Below are positions 51,304-60,402 of a stretch of DNA of 60,402 bases, piece by piece; position 1 is the stretch's first letter; every line of letters starts with the position of its first letter. Source of the DNA: Fidelibacterota bacterium (GTDB lineage: Bacteria; Fidelibacterota; Marinisomatia; Marinisomatales; JABMOV01). The stretch lies in the NCBI GenBank assembly GCA_013203145.1, contig JABMOV010000166.1, positions 1 to 60,402 on the forward strand, in the 5' to 3' direction. A program made the translations under genes and the position numbers. The notes below the pieces were generated by a model, which was not told where the DNA came from, searched no databases, and saw only the letters and a list, made by a program, of their open reading frames with translations.

Positions 51304-53840
51304 TTGAAAAAATATTGCTTATTGTATCACTTTCCATGTCATTATTAATTGGTGAGACAGGAAGTGTAACCGGATCCATTACTGATCTAGCAACGCAGCA
51401 ACCTTTATCAGGAGTGAATATCATTGTCGAAGGAACCGTATTAGGCGCAGCATCAGATTTGGATGGAAATTTTACGGTTCAGGATATCCCTAATGGATTT
51501 TACCATGTTCGATTTAGCGCCATTGGATATAAGCCCCTCGTTAAGCTAAATATTCGCATTGTCTCAAACCGTCCCGCAATAATTCGGGCGGAGCTCGAGC
51601 AACAGGCTGTTGAACTTGAAGGTGTTACGGTTACTCGTGAATATTTCGAAAAAGAGAAAGATGCACTTGTTTCGAGCAGAACAGTCGATCTGAATGAAAT
51701 ACGAAGAGATCCTGCAGGAGCAATTGATATTCAGCGTATGATGCAGGCTTTACCTGCTGTTGTTTCAGCATCAGATCAGCAAAACGAAATAGTTGTGCGC
51801 GGGGGATCACCAGGGGAAAACCTATTTCTTATGGATAATATTGAAATATCTAATTCAAATCATTTTGGAGTACCTGGTTCAGGCGGAGGACCTATCAATA
51901 TGATTAATACCCTGTTTATTGATCGGGTTGATTTTATGGCAGGTGCATTCCCTGCAAAATATGGTGACAAGGCTTCCAGTGTCATGGATATATCGTTGCG
52001 GGAAGGTAACCGCACGCTTCATTCTCAGGATATAGACATGAGTATGGCAGGAATTGGTATCAATGTTGAAGGACCTATCAGGGATGGTCAAGGGTCATAC
52101 ATGACCTCATATAGAAAAAGTTATTTGGATTTAATTATTGCAAACACAGGATTAGCTGCAATACCACGTTACTGGAGTTTTCAATCCAAGCTGGTATATG
52201 ATCTTGCTCCGACAGATAAGCTCATGTTTAATATGGTATATGGTAACGATGCTATTAAACTTGAAGGGGAAAATAGTGCGTGGAGTCGTGGTGCAGAGAA
52301 TGTTGATGTTAAAGGCACTCAATCGGCATATGGGATGACCTATAAAAAACTGTGGGGAAAACACGGTTTAACAAACTTGACAGTTGGTGGAACTCATGCC
52401 AAGTTTCTCTATGATGTATATCGAATTAATAACGATGGACAAAAGGAGTTTTACGCCGACCAAGATTTTTTAGAATGGGATGTACAAGCTAAGGGCGATT
52501 TTCTGTGGAAACCCAATCATACAATGGAAATCAGTGGAGGTTTTGATTGGAAACAGTTAGGCGTGAATAATGATTCCTGGGTTTCAACAGATACGGTTTG
52601 AAGCTATGGTTATAATTTTTCTGGTTCACAAACTACATTTATTGATAGTTTACCAGTATCTATTTGGGATAGCCAAGCTTTTCCTATCATCAATAATGCA
52701 GATCCAGATTCTATTTATGAGGATGACTCCGGAATATGGCATTATTTATCAGAAAATCCAGATGGAACTTGGAATGAAGTTCAATTTCAAAAAATGGGAA
52801 TAGTTGGACAGCCTTATGATTCTGCGAGGTCGAATACAAATTCATCAAATCCAAGAATAGGTGGTTTTGTTCAGGTAAAATATGAACTGAATCCTTCAAT
52901 TCGGGTAAACCTGGGAATACGTGCAGGATATTTTAAATACACCGATTTCAGCTGGATTTCACCACGATTGGGAGTGCAATATTCATTGTCTCCTGTCTCA
53001 TTTTTGAATCTTGCCTATGGTCGACATTTTCAAACCCCTAATCTGATTGAATTGGCGTTTGATTCTGACAACGACAATCTTCGAAGTAAATACAATGACC
53101 AATTCGTTATGGGTTTGGAGCATTTCTTTAGCAAAGATACGCGAGGCACATTTGAAGCGTATTGGAAGACATACAGTGATATCCCGGTTAACTTTACCGA
53201 GACAACTCCTGACTCCAGTGATCGAAGTTTTAAACTGGTTAATGAAGGACACGCAAAATCCTATGGAGTTGAATTATTCTTACAAAAGAAGATGGCAAAA
53301 GATTTTTTTGGCACATTTTCATATTCATGGTATCGAGCATTTAATCAGGATGTTCGTTCAGATGATGAAAAGTATTATCCTCAAACATTTGATTTTCAGC
53401 ATGTGGCATCCATTGTGGGTGGTTACAGAATACCGCTGAAAGGGACAAATATCATTCCAATCTCAAAGAGAAATGGATTGGTTAGATTTATTGCGAAAGC
53501 TCTGGGTTGGGGTTCAGATGAGCTAGAATTATCCTTTCGATATCGATATGTTGGAGGCAAACCTTATACGCCACTGTCATATAATCACAATGTTCAACGG
53601 TGGTATGAAGATCCCACAGCTGAATATAATACAGAAAGACTCATTGCGTATCACCGATTCGATATAATAATATTATGGCATTCCAATTATGAAAAATTTA
53701 ATGTTATTTCCTACTTTGATTTACAAAATTGTTTCAATCGGGACAATATTTGGGATATTCAATGGAATGCAGATGGAACACAATCCGACATATATCAATA
53801 TAAAGTATTTCCAGTAGGTGGATTTACAATCGAATTCTAA
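51300..53840 (+). pseudogene. TonB-dependent receptor interrupted by an in-frame TGA
   Basis: The reading frame is a complete 846-codon outer-membrane receptor except for a TGA at 52599-52601 (codon 434). Order: signal peptide (KILLIVSLSMSLLIG), carboxypeptidase-like regulatory domain (GSVTGSITDLATQQPLSGVN), plug (DIQRMMQALPAVVS, NEIVVRGGSPGENLFLMDNI), then a barrel ending in YKVFPVGGFTIEF. After the TGA the same frame continues SYGYNFSGSQTTF without a shift. Interpretation: a recent nonsense mutation, a base error, or rare readthrough. There is no Cys-type active site, so selenocysteine is unlikely. The start overlaps the regulator by 4 bases. Ligand unknown. Confidence 0.8.
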
Positions 53841-53850
53841 TTGATTTAAA

Positions 53851-53881
53851 AAAGCCCTGATATCATTTATATCAGGGCTTT
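53851..53881. terminator. Bidirectional terminator
   Basis: A 13-base stem AAAGCCCTGATAT with its exact complement and a 5-base loop. T-runs flank it on both strands. It separates the converging TonB receptor and the minus-strand sorting-domain protein. Confidence 0.92.
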
Positions 53882-53886
53882 TTCCT

Positions 53887-54267
53887 TCATTTCACATAAA
53901 CGAATTTTCGATTTAATATTGTATTAGAAGTTTTCATTTTATAAATATATATCCCCGAAGCGTATTGACTCATATCAATTCTGGTTTCGTGGTAACCTTT
54001 TGAAATATTTTCATTAATTACTGAAAGCACTTCTTGGCCTTTAAGGTTATAAATAATCAATGATACATGACCTGATTGTGGAAGGTAAAATTGAATCATT
54101 GTTTGGGCATTAAACGGATTGGGATAGTTTTGTACTAAAACCGGGGAATCTGGCACTAATACGGTCAGATCTTTGTCTTCAACATAGGAGGTGTTTACTT
54201 GCGGAAACACTGGTGATACTATTGTAAGGACAATAAGGAGGAACTGCACTATCTTTCTAAATATCAT
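53887..54267 (-). CDS. Minimal secreted protein: signal peptide plus sorting domain
   Basis: Only 126 residues. The signal peptide MIFRKIVQFLLIVLTIVSPV is followed by a 20-residue linker and a complete C-terminal sorting domain (NYPNPFNAQTMIQFYL, LIIYNLKGQEV, ASGIYIYKMK). There is no passenger domain. It may be the relic of a larger exported protein whose body was lost, or a small sorting-domain-only protein. It is bounded by a bidirectional terminator. Confidence 0.75.
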   Translation of the reverse strand: MIFRKIVQFLLIVLTIVSPVFPQVNTSYVEDKDLTVLVPDSPVLVQNYPNPFNAQTMIQFYLPQSGHVSLIIYNLKGQEVLSVINENISKGYHETRIDMSQYASGIYIYKMKTSNTILNRKFVYVK

Positions 54268-54487
54268 AACTTATTTCCCATCTGTCTTTACAATGATTTC
54301 TATAAAGAACGACGAAAACTAATAATCAAAAGTGTGAAATCATGTGAGTTGGACAACAGAACCTAGTTCAATGTGATGCCCTGCACATGGCGTAAAGCCA
54401 GCAGTTTTTCTCACAAGAAAAAATGTGGAGATTCCTTTTGAGATAGGGTAGTTTTTACCATTAACAGCAAGACGAATAATTATTGAA
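54268..54487. other. Intergenic, divergent promoters presumed
   Basis: The region between the divergent sorting-domain gene and the deiminase gene. No gene, hairpin or repeat was recognised. Confidence 0.45.
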
Positions 54488-55789
54488 ATGAAACATGTCC
54501 TACTAGTCCTCCTAATTGTACCATTATTCAGCCAATCTGATTTGCCCCACGGTTTAACTGATGATGAAAAATTGAATTTACACCTCATCGGTGTTAATAG
54601 AACAATCACTGATCCACCTGATAGTATTGTATTTGCTCCAGCAGAATTCGATTCCGTAGCCGGAGTTATTTTTGCCTGGGAACAGTATTACACTTTACTG
54701 AAGCAAATGATAAAAGAAACTGCAGAATCTGACACAGCCTGGGTGGTTGTAAATGGTTCTTCTGAAGAAACAACGGTTACAAATGAATTGAATTCATACG
54801 GTGTGAACATGGATCGGGTTGAATTTATTTATGATAATCTGAATTCTGTTTGGATTCGGGATTATGGACCATGGTGGATTTATCAACCGGATGGAACACG
54901 TGCAGTGATTGATTTAGATTATAATCGTCCACGACCTCAGGATGATGCCTTCCCAGAGGATTTAGCCAATCTATGGAATCTTGATTATTATGGTCTTGGA
55001 TTAGTGGAAGCCGGTGGCAATATGCTCCTGGATGGTAAAGGAGCAGTATTACTTTCAAATGTTATCTTTGATGCATCTCAGGGCTTTGACCCAAATTTAA
55101 CAGTGGATCAATTAGAGACATATTTTGATGAATATTTTGGGGTTCATAAAGTTATTATTACCGACCATCTTAATAATGATGGAACAGGTCATATTGATAT
55201 GTTTGTTAAAGTAATTAATGATACCACTGTAATTGTTGGTGAATACGCACCCGGGACTGGTGCAACAGGAAATGCTGAAATCTGTGATCAAGTTGCTGAT
55301 CAGATCGCAAATGAAACCAATGGAGAAGGCAGACCCTTTAATGTAATCCGCATGCTTATGCCAGATAATGTTGGCGGAGTTTCCTATACGTACATTAATT
55401 CACTTATTGTTAATAAAAAAATCTATGTACCTGTATACGGATTTCAAACTGATGCTGCGGTGTTGGCACAGTATGAATCTATAGTGCCAGAGTATGAAAT
55501 CATTGGATATGATTGTAATCAAATTATTACCGCAAATGGTGCAATCCATTGTATTACAATGAAAGTTCCTGCAATGATAGAATGGGTTGATCCTTGTGAA
55601 GATTGGATTCTAGGTGATGTCAATAATGATGGAAACATTGATGTTCATGATCTACTATCTGTCGCCGATATTGTACTTGGATTTGAAGAGCCAGGAATCT
55701 GTTCTGAGCGAGTAGCCGATATAAATGAAGATCAAAATGTGACAGCCATGGATTTGATCACGTTATTAAATCTGATAATGGGATGGTAG
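54488..55789 (+). CDS. Secreted peptidyl-arginine/agmatine deiminase with C-terminal dockerin
   Basis: A 433-residue protein with signal peptide MKHVLLVLLIVPLFSQ. The PAD_porph-type guanidino deiminase core (about 35-365) has NSVWIRDYGPWWI, GLVEAGGNMLLDG, HLNNDGTGHIDMFVKV (catalytic His/Asp region) and ANGAIHCITMKVP (catalytic Cys). The C-terminal 60 residues are a dockerin type I-like pair of calcium loops: GDVNNDGNIDVHDLLSVADI and VADINEDQNVTAMDLITLLN. Family members hydrolyse agmatine or peptidyl-arginine to citrulline-type products. Secretion favours a role on extracellular protein or peptides. The dockerin suggests cohesin-mediated docking or a calcium-stabilised tail. Confidence 0.88.
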   Translation: MKHVLLVLLIVPLFSQSDLPHGLTDDEKLNLHLIGVNRTITDPPDSIVFAPAEFDSVAGVIFAWEQYYTLLKQMIKETAESDTAWVVVNGSSEETTVTNELNSYGVNMDRVEFIYDNLNSVWIRDYGPWWIYQPDGTRAVIDLDYNRPRPQDDAFPEDLANLWNLDYYGLGLVEAGGNMLLDGKGAVLLSNVIFDASQGFDPNLTVDQLETYFDEYFGVHKVIITDHLNNDGTGHIDMFVKVINDTTVIVGEYAPGTGATGNAEICDQVADQIANETNGEGRPFNVIRMLMPDNVGGVSYTYINSLIVNKKIYVPVYGFQTDAAVLAQYESIVPEYEIIGYDCNQIITANGAIHCITMKVPAMIEWVDPCEDWILGDVNNDGNIDVHDLLSVADIVLGFEEPGICSERVADINEDQNVTAMDLITLLNLIMGW

Positions 55790-55795
55790 AAATCT

Positions 55796-56410
55796 TTGCA
55801 AAAAGTTTATGAACCAGCAACTGTAATTACAGATGGATTGATTACATTACTTGGCATTTATATTGGATTTGATTTACTGCAGTATTCATTTTTTTCATTT
55901 CAATATCTTTGGGGAATAGCATTTTTTGGAATGGCACTCTCAGCTCTTTTTGGGGCAATTCGACATGGTTGGGGACCTCACTGGAATAAATCAGCTTCAA
56001 TTACACTAAATAGACTTACCTATTTTGGAATTGGAGTAACCACTGTAACAATGTTATTCGCTTCTGTAGGTTGGTTTTTTGAATCCGAATCTTGTTTACT
56101 TCAAATTATAATTGGATTATCTTTTTTTGTATACATTTTCTTCGCATTCAAACAGATGCGTTTTAGAATTGTTATATACTATTACTTTCCCACTTTAGCT
56201 TTGATATTTATTGCTATGACAATTGGTTGGATTCAGGAGGAAGTCGGAGCCGGACAAGTAGCAATAGGATTAGGAATCAGTTTTGTAGCAGCGGGTATAC
56301 AAATGTCAGGTTGGAATATTCACAGACATTTTAATCACAATGATTTATACCATGTGATACAATTACTGGGAATGTGGGTTGTGTACGAGGGAGTTTTACT
56401 TATAAAATAA
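55796..56410 (+). CDS. Seven-helix membrane protein, CREST/DUF6962-like
   Basis: A 204-residue integral membrane protein with about seven helices. The C-terminal motif NIHRHFNHNDLYHVIQ, with three His and an Asp, and the earlier GAIRHGWGPHWNKSA recall the CREST superfamily of membrane hydrolases (alkaline ceramidase/progestin receptor-like), in which such residues bind zinc. The start is TTG at 55796, since no ATG is near and the upstream stop is 7 bases away. Hydrolase activity on a membrane lipid is a conjecture. Confidence 0.6.
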   Translation: MQKVYEPATVITDGLITLLGIYIGFDLLQYSFFSFQYLWGIAFFGMALSALFGAIRHGWGPHWNKSASITLNRLTYFGIGVTTVTMLFASVGWFFESESCLLQIIIGLSFFVYIFFAFKQMRFRIVIYYYFPTLALIFIAMTIGWIQEEVGAGQVAIGLGISFVAAGIQMSGWNIHRHFNHNDLYHVIQLLGMWVVYEGVLLIK

Positions 56411-56413
56411 AAA

Positions 56414-56440
56414 CGGCCCACAGAGAAACTCTGTGAGCCG
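56414..56440 (-). terminator. Terminator of the RRM gene
   Basis: A hairpin with CACAGAG pairing CTCTGTG, extended by CGGC with GCCG across a mismatch, loop AAA. On the minus strand it is followed by TTTTTATTTT. Confidence 0.88.
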
Positions 56441-56448
56441 AAATTGCA

Positions 56449-56724
56449 TTAATACCTATCGCGACGTTGTTGTGGACGTTCTTCTCTTGGACGAGCTTCA
56501 CTGACTTTAAGGCTTCTACCTTTTAATTCAACGTCATTTAAAGCTTCCAAAGCGGAACGGCCTTCTTCATCGTTTGTCATTTCAACAAAACCAAATCCTT
56601 TGGAACGACCTGTCATACGATCTGAAATAATTTTTGCGCTTGTGACTTCACCGTGCTCACCAAATGCATTTTTTAAATCGTCTTCTGATAAATCATAGGA
56701 TAAGTTTCCTACATATAGATTCAT
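56449..56724 (-). CDS. RRM-type RNA-binding protein
   Basis: A 91-residue protein with one RNA recognition motif: RNP2 LYVGNL at residue 3 and RNP1 KGFGFVEM near 43, then a basic Arg-rich tail (ARPREERPQQRRDRY). Such small bacterial RRM proteins are abundant in marine bacteria and often cold-induced RNA chaperones. It is monocistronic with its own terminator. The leader region upstream (56725-56864) holds two inverted repeats. Confidence 0.94.
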   Translation of the reverse strand: MNLYVGNLSYDLSEDDLKNAFGEHGEVTSAKIISDRMTGRSKGFGFVEMTNDEEGRSALEALNDVELKGRSLKVSEARPREERPQQRRDRY

Positions 56725-56760
56725 AGTATTCTCTCTAATTAATTTCTAGTTACGCGTAAA

Positions 56761-56777
56761 TCAACATCCAATGTTGA
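56761..56777. repeat. Short inverted repeat in the RRM gene leader
   Basis: TCAACAT-CCA-ATGTTGA, a 7-base stem with a 3-base loop, 37 bases upstream of the RRM start. It may be a leader RNA structure or an operator. Confidence 0.45.
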
Positions 56778-56846
56778 GAAACGGTCGTAAAGTTAGTTGC
56801 GATTCGGTGTATGTCCAATGTATTTGTTTTGTTAACTATCTTTTGC

Positions 56847-56861
56847 CAATGTTCAACATTG
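56847..56861. promoter_or_regulatory. Operator-like 15-base palindrome
   Basis: CAATGTT-C-AACATTG, a perfect 7-1-7 palindrome sharing CAATGTT with the hairpin at 56761. It lies between the divergent RRM and tig genes. It may be a binding site for a regulator of either. Confidence 0.4.
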
Positions 56862-56982
56862 TGCCATTAATTATTCGCTAATTAGCTCACTGAGTTTTTT
56901 ATTTATACGAATAATCTCATTATTTAATCCACTTTAGTTCATGTAAATTCGGCACCTATTTTAATAATATTGAGGACTGATT

Positions 56983-58272
56983 GTGGACATCAAGGTAAAT
57001 GAAATAAATAGTTATAAACGGGAATTAGAAGTCGTAATTCCCTGGACGGACTTGCAAGATGATTTTGAAAAATCAATAAAACATTTTGCGAAAAAAGTCA
57101 AACTTCCAGGGTTCCGTCCAGGGAAGGCACCCAGAAAAGTTCTCATGCAGAATTATTTACCGAATATTGAAATGGATTTTGTTGAAGAATCATTTAACAA
57201 AATCTATGTTCAAGCTCTTCAGGAAAAAGAATTAACTCCTGTCAATCAGGGAGAAGTCTCGGATCTTAATTTTCATTATGAAACTGATTTTACTTTTAAA
57301 GCCACTTTTGAAATTGAGCCTGAAGTAGTGCTCCCAACGTTGAAGAAAAATAGTTTAAAGGTTCAGCAAACAAAATTTATTTCTGATGCGAAAGATATGG
57401 AAATAACGATTGATGATATCCGTGCACGATACATGAATATACGTACAGTTGATGATGGCTCTAAAGAAGGTCACTTTATCGTGTGTAATCTGCAGGAAAT
57501 TGATGAATCTGGAAATCCCATTATTGGGAATAAGATGGAAGATCGATATATCAAAGTTGGAGAAGGAATTTTCACCAATGAACTTCAAAAATCTCTCACT
57601 GGTTTAAAACCGAAAGATGAAATTCAGATCAATGTCCCTGGTGAGAATGATGGTGAGATTAGATACCAGTTAAATGTTGTTCGAGTTGAAGATCATGAAT
57701 TACCGGTCGTTGATGAAGACTTTGTTAAGATGGTTGATCCTGCCATTGAATCAGTTGATGCCTGGCGTGAAAAGATTAAAGAGTCTATTGATCTTGAATA
57801 TGAGCGCCGATCTGAAGAAGCTTTTGATCGTCAACTTTCTGACGCACTGATTGATATGACAGATATGGAATATCCGCCATCTATGGTAGAATCCTATTTA
57901 GAACATTTAATTGAAGACGTGAAAAAATCGAATCCGGGTGCAGCACTAGATGACGCAAAAGTCCGCGAAACGTACCAAACAGTCGCTATACGTAATATGA
58001 AATGGTACTTAGTTCGGAAAGCGATCATCCGTGAACAAAATATTGAAATCACGAAAGAAGAAGTACAAGAAGAAGTGACGCGTTTGATTGAAAAATCCCC
58101 GCAATATTCTAAGGAAATTGAGAAATATTATAAAAAACCCAGTAATCGGAATAAAGTAGATGATGACCTGTTAGAGAAAAAAATTCTGGATTATTTGAAA
58201 GAATTTGCAAAAATCAAGCAAGTTAAGGTGAACACGAAGACTCTCCGTGAAAAGGAAAACCAGGAAGGATAA
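56983..58272 (+). CDS. tig: Trigger factor
   Basis: Ribosome-associated chaperone and peptidyl-prolyl isomerase, 429 residues. The ribosome-binding signature is [14 protein letters not shown] near residue 42. The central PPIase-like domain (about 150-240) includes [17 protein letters not shown], where a canonical FKBP catalytic site is weakly conserved. The C-terminal helical arms follow. The start is GTG (56983), preceded by TGAGGA as Shine-Dalgarno. It leads the conserved tig-clpP-clpX operon. Confidence 0.95.
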   Translation: MDIKVNEINSYKRELEVVIPWTDLQDDFEKSIKHFAKKVKLPGFRPGKAPRKVLMQNYLPNIEMDFVEESFNKIYVQALQEKELTPVNQGEVSDLNFHYETDFTFKATFEIEPEVVLPTLKKNSLKVQQTKFISDAKDMEITIDDIRARYMNIRTVDDGSKEGHFIVCNLQEIDESGNPIIGNKMEDRYIKVGEGIFTNELQKSLTGLKPKDEIQINVPGENDGEIRYQLNVVRVEDHELPVVDEDFVKMVDPAIESVDAWREKIKESIDLEYERRSEEAFDRQLSDALIDMTDMEYPPSMVESYLEHLIEDVKKSNPGAALDDAKVRETYQTVAIRNMKWYLVRKAIIREQNIEITKEEVQEEVTRLIEKSPQYSKEIEKYYKKPSNRNKVDDDLLEKKILDYLKEFAKIKQVKVNTKTLREKENQEG

Positions 58273-58276
58273 TCCA

Positions 58277-58882
58277 ATGATGGATCACGAAATTTCTCAA
58301 CTTATTCCCATGGTGGTAGAACAGAGTGGACGATCTGAACGAGCGTTTGATATTTATTCGCGTTTATTACGTGAACGGATCATTTTCTTAGGTACTCCAA
58401 TTGATGATAATGTGGCATCTCTTGTCATAGCTCAGATGTTGTTTCTGGAATCGGATAATGAAGAAAGAGATATTCATTTATACATTAATTCTCCCGGTGG
58501 ATATGTCACATCAGGATTGGCTATCTTCGATACCATGAATTATATCAAACCGGATGTGGCAACAATTTGTATTGGACAAGCATCCAGTATGGCGGCTTTG
58601 CTTTTAGCGGGTGGAGCAAAAGGAAAACGATCCGCATTACCCAATTCGCGAATGATGATACATCAGCCATTAGGCGGCGCTGAAGGACAAGCCAGCGATA
58701 TCAAAATTCAAGCCGATGAAATATTAAAACTGCGAGTAAAATTGAATAAAATATTAGCAAAAAGTACAGGGCAAACAGCTAAACGAATTGAACGTGATAC
58801 GGATCGGAATTATTTCATGAGTTCCAGTGAAGCTCTAGAATATGGAATTATTGATACAGTATTAAGTAAACGCAATGTCTGA
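58277..58882 (+). CDS. clpP: ATP-dependent Clp protease proteolytic subunit
   Basis: Serine protease of 201 residues. The catalytic triad is Ser in [16 protein letters not shown], His in [18 protein letters not shown] and Asp in [36 protein letters not shown] forms the oxyanion region. The start at MMDHE, with an AGGAAGGA Shine-Dalgarno, is chosen over an upstream frame overlapping tig. The mature N-terminus is presumably made by a short propeptide cleavage. It overlaps clpX by 8 bases. Confidence 0.96.
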   Translation: MMDHEISQLIPMVVEQSGRSERAFDIYSRLLRERIIFLGTPIDDNVASLVIAQMLFLESDNEERDIHLYINSPGGYVTSGLAIFDTMNYIKPDVATICIGQASSMAALLLAGGAKGKRSALPNSRMMIHQPLGGAEGQASDIKIQADEILKLRVKLNKILAKSTGQTAKRIERDTDRNYFMSSSEALEYGIIDTVLSKRNV

Positions 58883-60005
58883 TTTACCGCGACATTTATC
58901 AAAACCGGATTTCCAATATGCTGAAGAGAAGCAATTTGTTCTTCAAAAACCTTCTGAAATAAAAACATTTCTTGATCAATATATCATAGGTCAGGATCGT
59001 GCAAAACGAATTATGTCCGTTGCTGTTTACAATCATTTCAAGCGGATGATTCATAATTATTCTGACGATCGGGATGATGTGGAAATCGAAAAAAGCAATA
59101 TTCTCATGATCGGTCCAACCGGAACAGGAAAAACTCTCATCGCCCAAACTCTGGCGCGGATTCTATCTGTTCCATTTGCAATAGCAGATGCCACGACATT
59201 AACAGAAGCGGGATATGTAGGTGAAGATGTTGAAAATGTACTCGTGCGTTTACTGCAGGCTGCCAATTATAATGTATCCGAGGCTGAGCATGGAATTATC
59301 TTTATTGATGAAATAGATAAAATTGGTAGAAAAGGAGAAAATTCCTCTATTACCAGGGATGTCTCTGGCGAAGGTGTCCAACAGGCTCTTTTAAAAATCC
59401 TTGAGGGTACACATGCCAATGTACCACCACAAGGTGGGCGAAAACATCCTGAGCAACCATTAATCGCAATCAACACCAAAAATATTTTATTTATTTGTGG
59501 CGGTCTATTTGATGGACTGACAGAACTCATAGAAAAACGTCGTGACACAAAGCCCATGGGATTTGGTCAAAAGGATAATGGATTTAAAACTGTAACTGAA
59601 GATAAGATATTGCAATTTGTTGAACCTGATGATCTCGTTCATTTTGGTTTGATACCTGAACTTGTTGGTCGGTTACCGGTTGTAACAACTCTGGATCATT
59701 TAGATTATGATACTTATCATAAAATTTTAACAGAACCGAAAAATGCCATTGTAAAACAGTATAAAAAATTATTTAAGATGGATGGCGTTAACTTAGAGTT
59801 TAGGGATGACGGATTAGATGAAATCATCCTGAGGACAATGAAACGAAAATCAGGTGCCAGAGCACTACGATCAGTATTGGAAAATGTAATGTTGGATATT
59901 CAGTATGCAATTCCAGATATGAAAAATATAAAAAACATTACAATTACCAGAGATGTGGTTACAGGGAAGCGATTACCCCATAAGATTAATCGTAAAAGCG
60001 CCTAA
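58875..60005 (+). CDS. clpX: ClpX unfoldase lacking the N-terminal zinc-binding domain
   Basis: AAA+ unfoldase of 376 residues. Walker A is GPTGTGKT, Walker [12 protein letters not shown], pore loop [12 protein letters not shown], sensor and [13 protein letters not shown] motifs follow, and the C-terminal subdomain has [15 protein letters not shown]. The ClpP-docking loop reads [11 protein letters not shown] (MGF for the usual IGF). The usual ClpX N-terminus carries a four-Cys zinc-binding domain for substrate and adaptor binding. Here the protein begins [18 protein letters not shown] with no Cys, so the domain is absent. The start is fixed by the ATG overlapping clpP, and no in-frame Cys-rich extension can exist without using the clpP sequence in another frame. 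Confidence 0.93.
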   Translation: MSDLPRHLSKPDFQYAEEKQFVLQKPSEIKTFLDQYIIGQDRAKRIMSVAVYNHFKRMIHNYSDDRDDVEIEKSNILMIGPTGTGKTLIAQTLARILSVPFAIADATTLTEAGYVGEDVENVLVRLLQAANYNVSEAEHGIIFIDEIDKIGRKGENSSITRDVSGEGVQQALLKILEGTHANVPPQGGRKHPEQPLIAINTKNILFICGGLFDGLTELIEKRRDTKPMGFGQKDNGFKTVTEDKILQFVEPDDLVHFGLIPELVGRLPVVTTLDHLDYDTYHKILTEPKNAIVKQYKKLFKMDGVNLEFRDDGLDEIILRTMKRKSGARALRSVLENVMLDIQYAIPDMKNIKNITITRDVVTGKRLPHKINRKSA

Positions 60006-60030
60006 TTTAGGCTCGTCTCAAAACTGTTTA

Positions 60031-60402
60031 TTATTTGACCAAATTTGCTTTATATCCTAGGCTATTGATTGAAGCAATAACGCCGTCCGTATCAATTGCT
60101 TTACCTTTAAGTAATACTTGTCCACTTTGCAGGTCAATATTAACAGACTCCACGCCTTTACCTTCGCTAGCAGCCCTTTTTACATTTGCTTCGCAATGAC
60201 TACATGTCATTCCTGTAACATTTAATTCAGAAAAATCTTGTGACATATTTTCCTCAAGGTTCAATTGTTTTGGTTTATAGTAATATGAAAATCCAACCAC
60301 GGCTATCAATAATATTGCAGATAGTTGAGAGATTATAGACAATTCATCGCCATGATGTGAGTGTGAGGTCATCTTTGGCATTATATGTTCAACGGTAGGA
60401 AT
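60031..60402 (-). CDS. Heavy-metal-associated domain protein, possibly truncated at the window end
   Basis: From ATG at 60381: 116 residues, with a His-rich stretch (TSHSHHGDE), one membrane helix (QLSAILLIAVVGFSYYY), then an HMA domain with metal motif GMTCSHCEANV at about residues 57-67. The frame remains open to the window edge upstream (no stop in 60382-60402). It may therefore be the C-terminal end of a longer protein, such as a membrane permease fused to an HMA domain. Copper or zinc handling is expected. The window cuts off the decisive part. Confidence 0.75.
   Translation of the reverse strand: MPTVEHIMPKMTSHSHHGDELSIISQLSAILLIAVVGFSYYYKPKQLNLEENMSQDFSELNVTGMTCSHCEANVKRAASEGKGVESVNIDLQSGQVLLKGKAIDTDGVIASINSLGYKANLVK

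Noticed and set aside
52599..52601. Selenocysteine at the TGA in the TonB receptor
   Set aside because: The position is in a barrel loop with no Cys-based chemistry, neighbours are V and S, and I see no SECIS-like hairpin just downstream.
1..60402. Reassignment of TGA to an amino acid in this organism
   Set aside because: Many genes end at TGA with overlapping ATGA starts (for example at 3823, 6527 and 36362), so TGA is a normal stop here.
1..60402. tRNA, rRNA, tmRNA or riboswitch genes
   Set aside because: I looked through the intergenic regions for cloverleaf or known conserved RNA motifs and found none. A covariance-model search could still find a small RNA I missed.

Overview
The window is a gene-dense stretch of a low-GC bacterial chromosome, with about 50 genes, no rRNA or tRNA gene seen, and no prophage or classical IS element. 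It suggests a marine heterotroph of the Fibrobacteres-Chlorobi-Bacteroidetes (FCB) group, most likely Candidatus Marinimicrobia (SAR406/Neomarinimicrobiota). The grounds are four secreted proteins with NPFNP-type C-terminal sorting domains (type IX secretion style), an alternative complex III plus caa3 oxidase operon, a TonB receptor with a carboxypeptidase-like N-terminal domain, and a dockerin-tailed secreted enzyme. The phylum call is an inference from gene content.

Layout. 89-2564: pabA-pabB-pabC, p-aminobenzoate synthesis for folate. 2755-3227: a small membrane protein gene flanked by inverted 14-base repeats, resembling a mobile cassette. 3260-9529 (minus strand): two periplasmic amidohydrolases, a ferredoxin-NADP reductase, an AhpD-like peroxidase-related protein interrupted by an in-frame UGA exactly at its second active-site cysteine (probable selenoprotein), and DNA glycosylase Tag. 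9537-10349: LOG-family protein. 10543-14190: a type IIG restriction-modification enzyme carrying a complete HUH/REP-associated tyrosine transposase-like domain between its methyltransferase motifs, with four REP-like palindromes in its own coding sequence. 14454-23353: a secreted Gly/His-rich protein, a small lipoprotein, a dipeptidase, the pentose-phosphate set rpe-tkt-rpiB, a secreted epimerase-like protein and a secreted endonuclease I.

22268-37009 (minus strand) is the respiratory core. actABCDEF encodes alternative complex III. It runs through a small membrane protein, Sco, and oxidase subunits II (with fused cytochrome c), I (A2 type), III and IV to haem O synthase and a DUF420 protein. 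Together these form a quinol-to-oxygen electron transport unit. 37303-39001 encodes an unusual EcfT-like/THEP1 NTPase fusion with an S-component-like membrane partner. 39212-43032 holds tandem SLC13/DASS transporters and a universal stress protein. 44213-46663 is an oxidative stress cluster: a PerR-like regulator with an operator-like palindrome, peroxiredoxin, rubrerythrin and Fe-superoxide dismutase.

46799-60402 carries an M1-like metallopeptidase, a membrane protein/winged-helix regulator/TonB receptor trio (the receptor broken by an in-frame TGA), a minimal sorting-domain protein, a secreted peptidyl-arginine/agmatine deiminase with dockerin, an RRM protein, and tig-clpP-clpX (ClpX without its zinc-binding domain). 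A heavy-metal-associated domain protein may run off the window end.

The strongest candidates for undescribed biology are the nested HUH domain with intragenic palindromes in the restriction enzyme, the AhpD-like selenoprotein, and the EcfT-THEP1 fusion. All calls are from reading the sequence. No database search was run.
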